Assembly: GCF_011297335.1 (NCBI RefSeq) | Contig: NZ_JAAOTJ010000040.1 | Span: 1 to 32,101, forward strand | Length of the DNA stretch: 32,101 nt | Origin: Catellatospora methionotrophica | Lineage (GTDB): Bacteria; Actinomycetota; Actinomycetes; Mycobacteriales; Micromonosporaceae | Reading direction: 5' to 3' | Notes under the pieces: generated by a model | Told to the model about the DNA's origin: nothing | Database searches by the model: none | What the model saw: only the letters and a program-made list of their open reading frames with translations | Program-made: the position numbers and the translations under genes | Shown here: positions 7,214 to 14,689 of the stretch, in pieces | How the letters are laid out: every line of letters starts with the position of its first letter | Numbering within the stretch: position 1 is the first letter of the stretch

Positions 7214-8031
7214 GACAAGACACCTGGCTCGATGCCCTCGCCGGCGAGCTGCGCCGGCACGGGGTGGCCGAGCAGACGGCGGGCAACGTGCTCGCCGAGA
7301 CCGCGGCCCACCTGTGGGAGAGCGGGGACGATCCGCTGCGGGCGTTCGGCCCGCCCGAGGCGTACGCCGCCACGGTGGCCGACAGCGTGCGGGTCGACGC
7401 GCCACGGCGCGGGCCCGCCGGTCCGGTGCGGCTGGAGGTCGCCGGGATCAGCAAGCGGTACGGCCGCCGGACCGTGCTGCGCGCGGTGAACCTGACGGTA
7501 CGCGCGGGCGAGGTCGCTGCCGTCGTCGGCGCGAACGGCTCCGGCAAGTCCACGTTCCTCGGCATCTGCGCGGGGCTGGTCAGCCCGGACCGGGGCGAGG
7601 TGCGGGTGCACGGCAGCCTCGGCTACTGCCCGCAGGGCGGCGGCACCAGCGACTTTCTCGTGCCCGACGAGCACTTCACGCTGGTCGGCGCGGGCCGCGG
7701 GCTGTCCCGGGCGCGGGCGCGCGACGACGGCCGGGCGGGCGCGGCGGCGCTGGACTGGGACCCGCGCGGGGGAACGCAGGCCAGGCACCTGTCCGGCGGC
7801 ACCCGGCAGAAGCTCAACCTGGTCATGGCGGGTCTCGGCGACCCGGACGTGCTGCTGCTGGACGAGCCGTACCAGGGCTTCGACCAGGGCTCTTATCTGG
7901 ACTTCTGGCAGCAGGTGCGGCGCTGGCGCGACGCGGGCAAGGCCATCGTGGTGGTGACCCACCTGCTGAACACCCGCGACGGCGTCGACATCGTGCTGGA
8001 CCTGGGCAGGCACACCGAGGAGCGGGCATGA
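7210..8031 (+). CDS. ABC transporter ATP-binding protein with N-terminal HAAS-like domain
   Basis: A 273-residue protein. Residues from about 75 onward are an ABC ATPase: Walker A GANGSGKST (107-115), Q-loop YCPQGGG, signature LSGGT (194-198), Walker B VLLLDEP with Asp218-Glu219, and the H-loop His251 in VVVTHLL. Its first 60 residues (LDALAGELRRHGVAEQ... and DPLRAFGPPEAYAATVA) look like the HAAS/DUF1700 alpha-helical domain that is commonly encoded next to PadR regulators, here apparently fused to the ATPase. It starts at GTG 7210, overlapping the padR stop, and ends overlapping the permease ATG. It should energise export by that permease. The N-terminal assignment is by pattern and less certain than the ATPase. 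Confidence 0.9.
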   Translation: MRQDTWLDALAGELRRHGVAEQTAGNVLAETAAHLWESGDDPLRAFGPPEAYAATVADSVRVDAPRRGPAGPVRLEVAGISKRYGRRTVLRAVNLTVRAGEVAAVVGANGSGKSTFLGICAGLVSPDRGEVRVHGSLGYCPQGGGTSDFLVPDEHFTLVGAGRGLSRARARDDGRAGAAALDWDPRGGTQARHLSGGTRQKLNLVMAGLGDPDVLLLDEPYQGFDQGSYLDFWQQVRRWRDAGKAIVVVTHLLNTRDGVDIVLDLGRHTEERA

Positions 8032-8720
8032 GCAAGACGCTGACCGTGGCCGAGACGGCACTGCGGGAGATCGCACGGCGGCGTGGGGTGCTGGCCATCC
8101 TGGTGCTGTTCCCGCTGGCGTTCTACCTGTCGCGCCGGGATGCGCACCTGGGGCAGTCGATCCGGTTCGTATGCCTGGGGCTGGGCTGGGCGCTGAGCAC
8201 CGCGGCGCTGTTCGCGGGCAGTGCGGCGCGGGCCATCGAACTCCGGTTGCGGCTGTCCGGATACCGCGGGCACCACCTCTGGCTGGGGCGGCTGATCGCG
8301 CTGTGGACCGTCGGCCTGCTGCTGGCCGCGCCCTACTTCGTGCTGATCCGCGTCGACTCCGACAACGTCCGGTACGGGGCGATCGGGCTCATCATGGTGC
8401 TGACCGTGGCGGTCGCCGCCCCGTTCGGGCTGGCGCTGTCCGCGGCCCTGCCACGGGAGCTGGAGGGCATGCTGGTGCTGCTCATCATCGTGGGACTGCA
8501 GATGATGATGGACCCGGCGGGCTCGGCCTCGCGGCTGCTGCCGTTCTGGTTCAGCCGTGAGATCGGCACCTACGCGGTGGACCACACCGACGGCGGTTAC
8601 CTGACGAGAGGGCTGCTCCACGCGGCGGTGTGCCTGGCGGCGCTGCTGGCGGTGGTGGCGCTCGCGTCCGGCTACCGGCTGCGACAGCGGTCACACCTGC
8701 GTTTCGTCCCCCGGCGCTGA
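8028..8720 (+). CDS. ABC transporter permease (ABC-2-like membrane subunit)
   Basis: A 230-residue membrane protein with about six hydrophobic segments: AILVLFPLAFYL, FVCLGLGWALSTAALFAG, LIALWTVGLLLAAPYFVLI, AIGLIMVLTVAVAAPFGLAL, GMLVLLIIVGLQMMM and AAVCLAALLAVVALASGY. It has no ATPase motifs. The ATG overlaps the ATPase stop (ATGA), with GAGGAG a few bases upstream. Overlapping reading frames and the paired ATPase make it the membrane half of one exporter. The sequence does not reveal the substrate; PadR control suggests a drug, peptide or lipid. Confidence 0.85.
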   Translation: MSKTLTVAETALREIARRRGVLAILVLFPLAFYLSRRDAHLGQSIRFVCLGLGWALSTAALFAGSAARAIELRLRLSGYRGHHLWLGRLIALWTVGLLLAAPYFVLIRVDSDNVRYGAIGLIMVLTVAVAAPFGLALSAALPRELEGMLVLLIIVGLQMMMDPAGSASRLLPFWFSREIGTYAVDHTDGGYLTRGLLHAAVCLAALLAVVALASGYRLRQRSHLRFVPRR

Positions 8721-8815
8721 AAGTCCGTCGCGGGTGGAGCGAGCGAGGTCACACCATGCCCACGGCGTAAGTTGGAGCTGGAATCAGGGTAAATGATCTT
8801 CAGCTGGGGGCTGTG

Positions 8816-9601
8816 TTGCGCATCGCTCGCTTTGTTCATCCGGGTGGCATGTCGTTCGGCGTGGTGGAGGGGGATCCGGACGCGGGCGCGCAGGCGCTGA
8901 CGGTCCGCGCCATCAACGGCCACCCGTTCGGCGACCTCGACCTCACCGAGCAGCGCTACGCGCTGGCCGACGTACGCCTGCTCTCGCCGATCCTGCCCAG
9001 CAAGGTGGTCGGGGTCGGGCGCAACTACGCCGACCACGCCGCCGAGCACGGGGCGCCGGTGCCCAAGGAGCCGCTGCTGTTCCTCAAGCCGTCCACTTCG
9101 GTGATCGGGCCGCACGACATCATCCGGCTGCCCGAGCAGTCGCACCAGGTCGAGCACGAGGCCGAGTTGGCCGTGGTGATCGGCGCCGCCGGGGCGCGCC
9201 GGGTGGACCGGGCCGGGGCCGAGAAGGCGATCTTCGGGTACACCATCGCCAACGATGTCACCGCTCGCGACCTGCAGAAGAGTGACGGCCAGTGGACGCG
9301 GGCCAAGGGATTCGACTCGTTCTGCCCGCTCGGCCCGTGGATCGACACCGCCGTCGACGTCTCCGACGCCGAGGTGCGCTGCGAGGTCAACGAGGAGGTG
9401 CGCCAGCTCGGCCGCACCTCGCAGATGGTCTTCGACGTGCCGACGCTGGTGTCGTACGTGTCCCACGTCATGACGCTGCTGCCCGGCGACGTCATCCTCA
9501 CCGGCACGCCCGCAGGGGTGTCTCCGCTGGTGGCGAAGGACGTGGTGGCCGTGCGGATCCAGGGTCTGGGGGAGCTGCGCAACCCGGTCGCCGCGCGATA
9601 G
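8816..9601 (+). CDS. Fumarylacetoacetate hydrolase (FAH) family protein
   Basis: A roughly 261-residue member of the FAH superfamily, which cleaves or isomerises 2-oxo acids using a divalent metal. Core motifs are PSKVVGVGRNYADHAAEHG, LFLKPSTSVIGPHD, HEAELAVVIG with metal ligands Glu115 and Glu117, NDVTARD with Asp147, KGFDSFCPLGPWI and LLPGDVILTGTPAGV. It resembles the mycobacterial gene often called 2-hydroxyhepta-2,4-diene-1,7-dioate isomerase, adjacent there to gltX; the true substrate is unknown. I prefer the TTG at 8816 (MRIARF, five bases after a G-run) to the GTG at 8813, which sits too close to it. No gltX follows here; two tRNAs do. Confidence 0.88.
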   Translation: MRIARFVHPGGMSFGVVEGDPDAGAQALTVRAINGHPFGDLDLTEQRYALADVRLLSPILPSKVVGVGRNYADHAAEHGAPVPKEPLLFLKPSTSVIGPHDIIRLPEQSHQVEHEAELAVVIGAAGARRVDRAGAEKAIFGYTIANDVTARDLQKSDGQWTRAKGFDSFCPLGPWIDTAVDVSDAEVRCEVNEEVRQLGRTSQMVFDVPTLVSYVSHVMTLLPGDVILTGTPAGVSPLVAKDVVAVRIQGLGELRNPVAAR

Positions 9602-9611
9602 GGATACCGAT

Positions 9612-9640
9612 TTGGCGCTGCCGGGGAGGTCAGGTAAAGT
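9612..9640 (+). promoter_or_regulatory. Promoter of tRNA-Gln
   Basis: TTGGCG (9612-9617) and TAAAGT (9635-9640) are spaced 17 bases apart and would start transcription about 20 bases before the mature tRNA. The same TAAAGT hexamer precedes tRNA-Glu. Confidence 0.55.
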
Positions 9641-9655
9641 TCATCCCCGGCAGCG
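9616..9655 (+). terminator. Hairpin after the FAH gene, overlapping the tRNA-Gln promoter
   Basis: Perfect 11-bp arms (CGCTGCCGGGG at 9616-9626 and its complement at 9645-9655) enclose an 18-base loop containing the TAAAGT -10 element. It lies 15 bases past the FAH stop. No T-tract follows. Confidence 0.55.
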
Positions 9656-9668
9656 GAAACGGTGCCAA

Positions 9669-9740
9669 TGGGGTATGGGGTAATTGGCAGCCCAACTGAT
9701 TCTGGTTCAGTTAGTCTAGGTTCGAGTCCTGGTACCCCAG
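9669..9740 (+). tRNA. tRNA-Gln (anticodon CUG)
   Basis: A 72-base cloverleaf. The 7-bp acceptor stem pairs TGGGGTA with TACCCCA and the discriminator is G9740. The anticodon stem ACTGA/TCAGT holds the loop TTCTGGT, giving CUG at 9702-9704, which reads CAG. The T-loop is TTCGAGT. The CCA end is not encoded. Confidence 0.95.
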
Positions 9741-9769
9741 CAACCAAGCAAGATCGGGCGAGAGCCTGG

Positions 9770-9799
9770 TTCGCGCGAGGATGCTGGACCTGCTAAAGT
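9770..9799 (+). promoter_or_regulatory. Promoter of tRNA-Glu
   Basis: TTCGCG (9770-9775) and TAAAGT (9794-9799) have an 18-base spacer and lie between the two tRNA genes, so tRNA-Glu probably has its own promoter about 75 bases upstream of the mature end. The -35 is weak. Confidence 0.4.
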
Positions 9800-9873
9800 T
9801 CAGCGGGCCGCCAAGCTGAGACATCAGCGAGGCGGTCGAAAACTGAAGAAGGTGTTCTCCGGAACATCGACCT

Positions 9874-9949
9874 GGCCCCGTCGTCTAGCGGCCTAGGACG
9901 CCGCCCTCTCAAGGCGGTAGCGTGGGTTCGAATCCCATCGGGGCTACCA
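9874..9949 (+). tRNA. tRNA-Glu (anticodon CUC), CCA encoded
   Basis: The acceptor stem pairs GGCCCCG with CGGGGCT (terminal G-U). The anticodon stem CCGCC/GGCGG holds the loop CTCTCAA, giving CUC at 9908-9910, which reads GAG. The T-loop is TTCGAAT. The mature body is 9874-9946 and the genome encodes CCA at 9947-9949, unlike the neighbouring tRNA-Gln. Confidence 0.96.
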
Positions 9950-9956
9950 GGTTTTC

Positions 9957-9991
9957 AAGAAGCTCACGAGCGATGCTCGTGAGCTTCTTTC
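9957..9991 (+). terminator. Intrinsic terminator after tRNA-Glu
   Basis: Perfect 15-bp arms (AAGAAGCTCACGAGC at 9957-9971 and its complement at 9975-9989) with a 3-base loop, followed by TCGTT. The right arm ends in TTCTT, giving a partial U-tract. It lies 8 bases after the tRNA. Confidence 0.85.
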
Positions 9992-10048
9992 GTTGAGCCG
10001 ACTTCAGGGGCGTACGGCGGTTGCGCAGGTGCCGTAGCGTCCGGGGGT

Positions 10049-10228
10049 GTGAAGTTCCTGATCTTCGGGGTCATCGCCGTCATCGTCGTGCTGGCGGTCG
10101 TCGCCGGTCGTCGCGGTAGGCGGCATGGCGGTGTCAACCCGGCGGAGAACTACTACGGCGGCAGCGCGATGATCCATTCCGCGCGTCAGGCCGGTGGTGC
10201 GGACGGCATCAGCAGCATGAGTCCGTGA
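10049..10228 (+). CDS. Small single-pass membrane protein, 59 residues
   Basis: A short frame starting with GTG encodes a 59-residue protein: one hydrophobic segment (MKFLIFGVIAVIVVLAVVAG, residues 1-20), a basic stop-transfer patch (RRGRRHGG), and a short polar tail with NPAENYYGGSAMIHSARQAGG. Hydrophobic helix, positive-inside patch and GC-rich third positions suggest a real gene. A G-run sits immediately before the start, closer than an ideal ribosome site. It lies between the tRNA terminator and a long inverted repeat, converging on the IclR gene. Function is unknown. Confidence 0.6.
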   Translation: MKFLIFGVIAVIVVLAVVAGRRGRRHGGVNPAENYYGGSAMIHSARQAGGADGISSMSP

Positions 10229-10253
10229 GTCGTGGACGGGGCGGCGGACTTCT

Positions 10254-10318
10254 ATAGACGTTGGCCTATCTGGATGAGTTCGATCGCCGAATTGTCATCC
10301 AGATAGGCCAACGTCTAT
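10254..10318. terminator. 24-bp perfect inverted repeat between convergent genes
   Basis: Arms 10254-10277 and 10295-10318 are exact reverse complements (24 bp) around a 17-base loop. They lie between the small membrane protein gene and the 3' end of the IclR gene. The arms are only moderately GC-rich. An A-run (10320-10325) follows on the plus strand, giving Us ahead of the hairpin for minus transcripts rather than behind it. It probably works as a bidirectional terminator. Confidence 0.7.
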
Positions 10319-10348
10319 TAAAAAAGGGGGGCGGGGCGGGTAGGTCGG

Positions 10349-11035
10349 TCAGAGGCCGGAGAGGCGCTGGCCGGCGCGTACGACGGCCATCGCGTGGCGG
10401 TCGCCGGGGCGGCGGCCCAGGCGCTCGATGGGGCCGGAGACGCTGATGGCGGCGATGACGCGGCCGGTGCGGTCGCGCACGGGGGCACTGACCGAGGCCA
10501 CGCCCGCCTCGCGCTCGGCCACCGACTGGGCCCAGCCGCGGCGGCGCACCTCGGCCAGCGTGCGGCCGGTGAACTTGCAGCGGGGGAGCAGGGGCATGAC
10601 CGCCTCGGGGGGTTCCCAGGCGAGCAGGATCTGTGCCGCCGAGCCGGCGGTCATCGGCAGGATCGCCCCGACCGGGACGGTGTCGCGCAGGCCGCTGGCC
10701 CGTTCGGCAGCGGCGACGCAGAGCCGTTCGTCGGCCCTGCGCAGGTAAAGTTGTGCGCTCTCGCCGGTGGCGTCCCGCAGTGCGGACAGCAGCGGCTCTG
10801 CGGCTGTCAACAGGACGTCGGGGGCGGCGTTCGCGAGTTCTCCCAGTCGGGGACCGGGACGCCAGCGTCCCTGCGTGTCCCGTACCAGCATCCGATGAAT
10901 CTCCAGCGCCTGCGCCAGCCGGTGCGCCGTTGCTCTCGGCAGCTTGGTGCGATCGACGAGTTCGGCGAGGCTGGCGCCGTCGACACACGCGGCAAGGATC
11001 ACTACCGCCTTGTCAAGGACGCCCACGCCAGACAT
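10349..11035 (-). CDS. ndgR: IclR family regulator, NdgR type (branched-chain amino acid metabolism)
   Basis: A 228-residue IclR protein: N-terminal winged helix ([19 protein letters not shown], then [22 protein letters not shown]) and a C-terminal ligand-binding domain ([81 protein letters not shown]). These blocks closely match Streptomyces NdgR, which controls leuCD and other amino acid genes. The start is the ATG at 11035 (MSGVGVLDK). A frame continuing in front of it to 12544 is only the complement of leuC. It is divergent from leuC with a 66-base shared promoter region. Confidence 0.93.
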   Translation of the reverse strand: MSGVGVLDKAVVILAACVDGASLAELVDRTKLPRATAHRLAQALEIHRMLVRDTQGRWRPGPRLGELANAAPDVLLTAAEPLLSALRDATGESAQLYLRRADERLCVAAAERASGLRDTVPVGAILPMTAGSAAQILLAWEPPEAVMPLLPRCKFTGRTLAEVRRRGWAQSVAEREAGVASVSAPVRDRTGRVIAAISVSGPIERLGRRPGDRHAMAVVRAGQRLSGL

Positions 11036-11036
11036 A

Positions 11037-11049
11037 CTGTGTCCCACAG
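11037..11049. promoter_or_regulatory. Candidate operator in the ndgR-leuC divergent promoter
   Basis: CTGTG-TCC-CACAG is a perfect 5-bp inverted repeat just upstream of the ndgR ATG, inside the 66-base region shared with leuC. Its position fits autoregulation by an IclR dimer. The motif is short and the call rests on location. Confidence 0.3.
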
Positions 11050-11101
11050 ACCGAAACATACCTCCCAAGATGCGGGATGTCCAGATGGTGGGAGCAACCC
11101 A

Positions 11102-12514
11102 GTGAGCAGGACCCTTGCCCAGAAGGTCTGGGACGCACACGTGGTACGCCGCGCTGACGGTGAACCGGACCTCCTCTATATCGATCTTCATCTGCTGCAC
11201 GAGGTGACCAGCCCCCAGGCCTTCGACGGCCTCCGGCTGGCCGGGCGCAAGGTCCGCCGGACCGATCTGACGATCGCGACCGAGGACCACAACACGCCCA
11301 CCGACAACCTGCTGACGATCGCCGACCCGGTGTCGCGTACGCAGATCGAGACGCTGCGCCGCAACTGCGCCGAATTCGGCGTGAAACTGCACCCGCTCGG
11401 CGACCCGCAGCAGGGCGTCGTCCACGTCATGGGCCCGCAGCAGGGCCTGACCCAGCCGGGCATGACGATCGTCTGCGGCGACTCGCACACCTCGACGCAC
11501 GGCGCGTTCGGCGCGCTGGCCTTCGGCATCGGCACCTCCGAGGTGGAGCACGTGCTGGCCACGCAGACGCTGCCGCAGGCGCTCCCGAAGCAGATGGCGG
11601 TCACCGTCACCGGCGAGCTGCCCCCGGGCGTCTCGGCCAAGGACCTGATCCTGGCCCTGATCACCCAGGAGGGCACCGGCGGCGGCCGGGGCTACGTGGT
11701 GGAGTACCGCGGCCCCGCCATCGAGAAGCTGAGCATGGAGGGGCGGATGACCGTCTCCAACATGTCCATCGAATGGGGCGCCAAGGCAGGCCTGATCGCG
11801 CCGGACGAGACTACTTTCGCCTGGCTGAAGGGCCGCAACTTCGCGCCCGAGGGCCAGGACTGGGACGACGCCGTCGCCTACTGGCGCAGCCTGCCCACCG
11901 ACGATGGCGCGACCTTCGACAAGGAGGTGTTCCTCGACGCGAGCGCGCTGACGCCGTTCGTCACCTGGGGCACCAACCCGGGCCAGGGCGCTTCGCTGGA
12001 CGCCGTGATCCCCGACCCGGAGTCGTTCGCGTCCGAGTCGGAGCGCGCCGCAGCCCGCCGGGCCGTGGAGTACATGGACCTCACGCCGGGCACGCCGCTG
12101 CGCGACCTGTCGGTGGACGTGGTGTTCGTGGGCTCCTGCACCAACGGGCGGCTGGAGGACCTGCGCACCGCGGCGGACGTGCTGCGCGGGCGCAAGGTCG
12201 CCGACGGAGTGCGGATGCTGGTGGTGCCGGGTTCGGCGGCGGTGCGCGAGCAGGCCGAGCAGGAGGGCCTGCACGAGGTCTTCACCGACGCGGGGGCCGA
12301 GTGGCGGTTCGCGGGCTGCTCGATGTGCCTGGGTATGAACCCGGACACCCTGCAGCCCGGCCAGCGCTCGGCGTCGACGTCCAACCGCAACTTCGAGGGG
12401 CGGCAGGGTAAGGGCGGCCGTACCCACCTGGTGTCCCCGGCGGTGGCCGCGGCGACCGCCGTGACCGGCCACCTGTCCGCTCCCGCCGACCTGGACGCCG
12501 TCGGCGCCCGCTGA
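11102..12514 (+). CDS. leuC: 3-isopropylmalate dehydratase, large subunit
   Basis: With LeuD it isomerises 2-isopropylmalate to 3-isopropylmalate in leucine synthesis, using a 4Fe-4S cluster. The 470-residue product is of the usual length. Cluster ligands are Cys346 (FVGSCTNGR) and Cys406/Cys409 ([11 protein letters not shown]), matching C347, C407 and C410 of E. coli. Other aconitase-family blocks are [58 protein letters not shown] and [20 protein letters not shown]. The GTG at 11102 is preceded by GGGAG with a 7-base spacer. leuD follows after 16 bases, forming one operon opposite ndgR. Confidence 0.97.
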   Translation: MSRTLAQKVWDAHVVRRADGEPDLLYIDLHLLHEVTSPQAFDGLRLAGRKVRRTDLTIATEDHNTPTDNLLTIADPVSRTQIETLRRNCAEFGVKLHPLGDPQQGVVHVMGPQQGLTQPGMTIVCGDSHTSTHGAFGALAFGIGTSEVEHVLATQTLPQALPKQMAVTVTGELPPGVSAKDLILALITQEGTGGGRGYVVEYRGPAIEKLSMEGRMTVSNMSIEWGAKAGLIAPDETTFAWLKGRNFAPEGQDWDDAVAYWRSLPTDDGATFDKEVFLDASALTPFVTWGTNPGQGASLDAVIPDPESFASESERAAARRAVEYMDLTPGTPLRDLSVDVVFVGSCTNGRLEDLRTAADVLRGRKVADGVRMLVVPGSAAVREQAEQEGLHEVFTDAGAEWRFAGCSMCLGMNPDTLQPGQRSASTSNRNFEGRQGKGGRTHLVSPAVAAATAVTGHLSAPADLDAVGAR

Positions 12515-12530
12515 ACCGAGGTAGATCGAA

Positions 12531-13118
12531 ATGGAGAAGTTCACCGTTCACACGGGCACCGCGGTCCCGCTGCGGCGTTCCAACGTGGACACCGACCAGA
12601 TCATCCCGGCGGTGTACCTCAAGCGGGTCACCCGGACCGGTTTCGAGGACGGGCTGTTCAGCGCGTGGCGGGAGGATCCGTCGTTCGTGCTGAACAACCC
12701 GGCCTACGCCGGCGCCAGCGTGCTGGTCGCCGGACCGGAGTTCGGCACCGGATCCTCGCGTGAGCACGCGGTCTGGGCCCTCAACGACTACGGCTTCCGG
12801 GTGGTCATCTCGCCCCGGTACGGCGACATCTTCCGGGGCAACTCGCTCAAGCAGGGTCTGCTGACGGTGGAGCTGCCGCAGGCGGCCGTGGAGACGTTGT
12901 GGGACCTGGTGGAGGCCGACCCGGCCACCGCGATCGAGGTCGACCTGGCCGCCCGGGAGGTTCGCGCGGGCGGGCAGAGCTGGGCTTTCGAGCTCGACGA
13001 CTTCCTGCGCTGGCGGCTGATGGAAGGCTTGGACGACATCGGTTTGACGCTGCGCCACGAAGAGGCGATCACCGCGTTCGAGGGCCACCGCCCGGCTTTC
13101 GGGGTACTTGTCGGATAG
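12531..13118 (+). CDS. leuD: 3-isopropylmalate dehydratase, small subunit
   Basis: The swivel subunit of isopropylmalate isomerase, 195 residues. Diagnostic blocks are [18 protein letters not shown] (about 16-33), [17 protein letters not shown] (substrate-contacting GSSREH) and [18 protein letters not shown]. The ATG at 12531 follows GAGGT in the leuC-leuD gap, and the close spacing indicates cotranscription. A strong intrinsic terminator 24 bases after the stop ends the operon. Confidence 0.97.
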   Translation: MEKFTVHTGTAVPLRRSNVDTDQIIPAVYLKRVTRTGFEDGLFSAWREDPSFVLNNPAYAGASVLVAGPEFGTGSSREHAVWALNDYGFRVVISPRYGDIFRGNSLKQGLLTVELPQAAVETLWDLVEADPATAIEVDLAAREVRAGGQSWAFELDDFLRWRLMEGLDDIGLTLRHEEAITAFEGHRPAFGVLVG

Positions 13119-13142
13119 GTGCTGAACCGCGACAGCAACGTT

Positions 13143-13183
13143 ATTGCCCCCGTCCTGTTATCAGGATGGGGGCAATTTTCTTT
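13143..13183 (+). terminator. Intrinsic terminator of leuCD
   Basis: Fifteen-bp arms (13143-13157 and 13162-13176, one wobble pair) with a 4-base loop TTAT, followed by TTTCTTT. This is the most canonical rho-independent terminator in the window. Confidence 0.92.
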
Positions 13184-13213
13184 GCGACACATAGGTGGTT
13201 TTTAACCCTCCTG

Positions 13214-13243
13214 TTGGCATATTGCTGACGTTAGGCCTAATGT
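13214..13243 (+). promoter_or_regulatory. HU gene promoter with palindromic -10 region
   Basis: TTGGCA (13214-13219) and TAATGT (13238-13243) are separated by 18 bases, about 50 bases before the HU start. The -10 overlaps a near-perfect palindrome (ACGTTAGGCCTAATGT, 13228-13243) whose core TTAGGCCTAA is exact. Confidence 0.5.
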
Positions 13244-13293
13244 GCGCACAGAATGACTGTTATGAGTCCAGTAGCACCATACGGGAGGAATCC

Positions 13294-13923
13294 GTGAACA
13301 AGACTGAGCTGATCGACGCGATCGCCGCTCACTCGACCGTGGTTGACAAGAAGACCGCCGCGGCTGTGCTGGAGGCCACGCTCACCGAGATCCAGAACGC
13401 GGTCACCAAGGGCGACAAGGTTTCGCTGACCGGCTTCGGTGTCTTCGAGAAGCGGGCCCGTGCCGCTCGCATGGCGCGCAACCCGCGCACCGGCGAGGCC
13501 GTCAAGGTGAAGAAGACGTCGGTGCCGGCCTTCCGGCCCGGTGCGGGCTTCAAGGAGACGGTGTCCGTCGGCAAGGTCGCCGCTCCGGCGAAGAAGGCGA
13601 CCAAGTCCGCCGCCAAGAAGACGGCCGGTGCCGCGGGCACCCGCCCGGCGGCCAGCAAGGCCACCGCCGCGTCGAAGACGGCCCCGGCCAAGAAGACCGC
13701 GACCAAGAGCACCGCCAAGGCGACCACGGCGAAGGCGACCACCGCCAAGGCCACCGCCGCGAAGGCGACCGCCACCAAGGCCACCGCCAAGAAGACCACG
13801 GCGGCGAAGACGGCTCCGGCCAAGAAGACCGTGACCGCGAAGGCCACCACCGCGGCGAAGAAGACGACCGCGAAGGCGACCACGGCCAAGAAGGCCCCCG
13901 CCAAGAAGGCTGCCAAACGCTGA
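13294..13923 (+). CDS. hup: HU-type nucleoid protein with long lysine-rich tail (HupB/HupS type)
   Basis: A 209-residue DNA-binding protein. Residues 1-90 are a standard HU fold ([25 protein letters not shown]-like helix, [42 protein letters not shown]). The remaining ~115 residues are an Ala/Lys/Thr repeat tail made of [14 protein letters not shown] and APAKK units, like the histone-H1-like tail of mycobacterial HupB and Streptomyces HupS. The tail should increase DNA affinity and compaction. The GTG at 13294 has GGGAGGAA with a short spacer; an upstream frame from 13195 is non-coding leader. The tail DNA is internally repetitive and prone to slippage. Confidence 0.96.
   Translation: MNKTELIDAIAAHSTVVDKKTAAAVLEATLTEIQNAVTKGDKVSLTGFGVFEKRARAARMARNPRTGEAVKVKKTSVPAFRPGAGFKETVSVGKVAAPAKKATKSAAKKTAGAAGTRPAASKATAASKTAPAKKTATKSTAKATTAKATTAKATAAKATATKATAKKTTAAKTAPAKKTVTAKATTAAKKTTAKATTAKKAPAKKAAKR
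13700..13915 (+). repeat. Degenerate coding repeats of the HU tail
   Basis: Repeated GCGACCACGGCGAAG / GCCACCGCCAAG-like 12-15 base units encode the [10 protein letters not shown] motifs. The repeats vary at third positions and have no spacers, so this is protein-level repetition rather than a mobile or CRISPR repeat. Confidence 0.8.
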
Positions 13924-13949
13924 CCGGATCCGTTATCCCTTCCTGAACA

Positions 13950-13994
13950 AAGCCGCACCCGCGCCGAGTCGAGACCGGCGCGGGTGCGGCTTTT
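13950..13994. terminator. Bidirectional terminator between hup and tetR
   Basis: Seventeen-bp perfect arms (13950-13966 and 13976-13992) around a 9-base loop. The right arm ends in T and is followed by more Ts, and the left arm begins with AA, so it can serve both the hup and tetR transcripts, which end at 13923 and 14017. Confidence 0.9.
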
Positions 13995-14016
13995 CGGCGG
14001 CCGGAATCGCGGCGGC

Positions 14017-14682
14017 TCAGCGCTGGGGCGGCTGGGATCGGCCCTGGCAGCCGGAGATGCGCAGCATGGCGCGTACGGTCTGGCGCGGTGTCGGGGCCGG
14101 GGGCAGCGGTTCGGGTTCGGCACCGGTGCGGAACGCCTGCAGCAGGTAGCCGACCAGCCGCTGCCACGCCTTGGGAGCGGCCTGCGCCGTGCCGCGCAGC
14201 ACGCCCGCATTGGCCATCAGCATCAGCGGAAGGTCCTCGGGCACGTAGTCCGCGCGCAGCGAACCCTCGGCCTTGGCGCGTTCGACCAGGTCCACGAAAC
14301 CTTGGTAGAGCGCGGTGCGGCGGGCCTCGAACTCCCGCGCGCCCGGAAACGACATGGTGAGCACGTCGGCGAGCCCGCCGTCGGTGGACTGCATCCGGCA
14401 CACCTCATGCACGTAACCGGCGAATCCGGTCCAGCCGTCGGGAGCCTGGCGGGCCTCGTGCAGGGCGCGTTCGTACTGGTCGAATTTGCGGGACGCCGCC
14501 GCGACCATCAGGTCGTCGCGGGCGGGGAAGCGCCGGTAGAGCGTGGCGATGCCGACCCCGGCCCGCGCGGCGATCTCCTCCAGCGGCACGTCGAAGCCGC
14601 GTTCGGTGAAGGCGTCGCAGGCCGCGTCGACGATGCGCTCGCGGTTGCGGGCGGCGTCGGCGCGCAGCGGGGGATCCACCAT
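14017..14682 (-). CDS. TetR family transcriptional regulator
   Basis: A 221-residue TetR repressor. The N-terminal helix-turn-helix spans about 8-55 (RNRERIVDAACDAFTERGFDVPLEEIAARAGVGIATLYRRFPARDDL). The C-terminal ligand-binding half (about 70-190) is divergent, as usual. The product ends in a Pro-rich, basic tail. I start at the ATG at 14682 (MVDPPLRADAARN); a longer frame to 14760 would run through the divergent promoter. There is no Shine-Dalgarno, and an extended -10 (TGCTACCCT) lies 7 bases upstream of the ATG, so the message may be leaderless. It probably represses itself and the divergent doxX gene. Confidence 0.92.
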   Translation of the reverse strand: MVDPPLRADAARNRERIVDAACDAFTERGFDVPLEEIAARAGVGIATLYRRFPARDDLMVAAASRKFDQYERALHEARQAPDGWTGFAGYVHEVCRMQSTDGGLADVLTMSFPGAREFEARRTALYQGFVDLVERAKAEGSLRADYVPEDLPLMLMANAGVLRGTAQAAPKAWQRLVGYLLQAFRTGAEPEPLPPAPTPRQTVRAMLRISGCQGRSQPPQR

Positions 14683-14689
14683 GATCACC

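Noticed and set aside
11036..12544. Long N-terminal extension of the IclR frame
   Set aside because: The extension is exactly the complement of leuC and leuD; similarity to NdgR begins at the ATG at 11035.
13195..13293. Upstream extension of the HU frame
   Set aside because: It contains the promoter; the strong GGGAGG site fixes the GTG at 13294.
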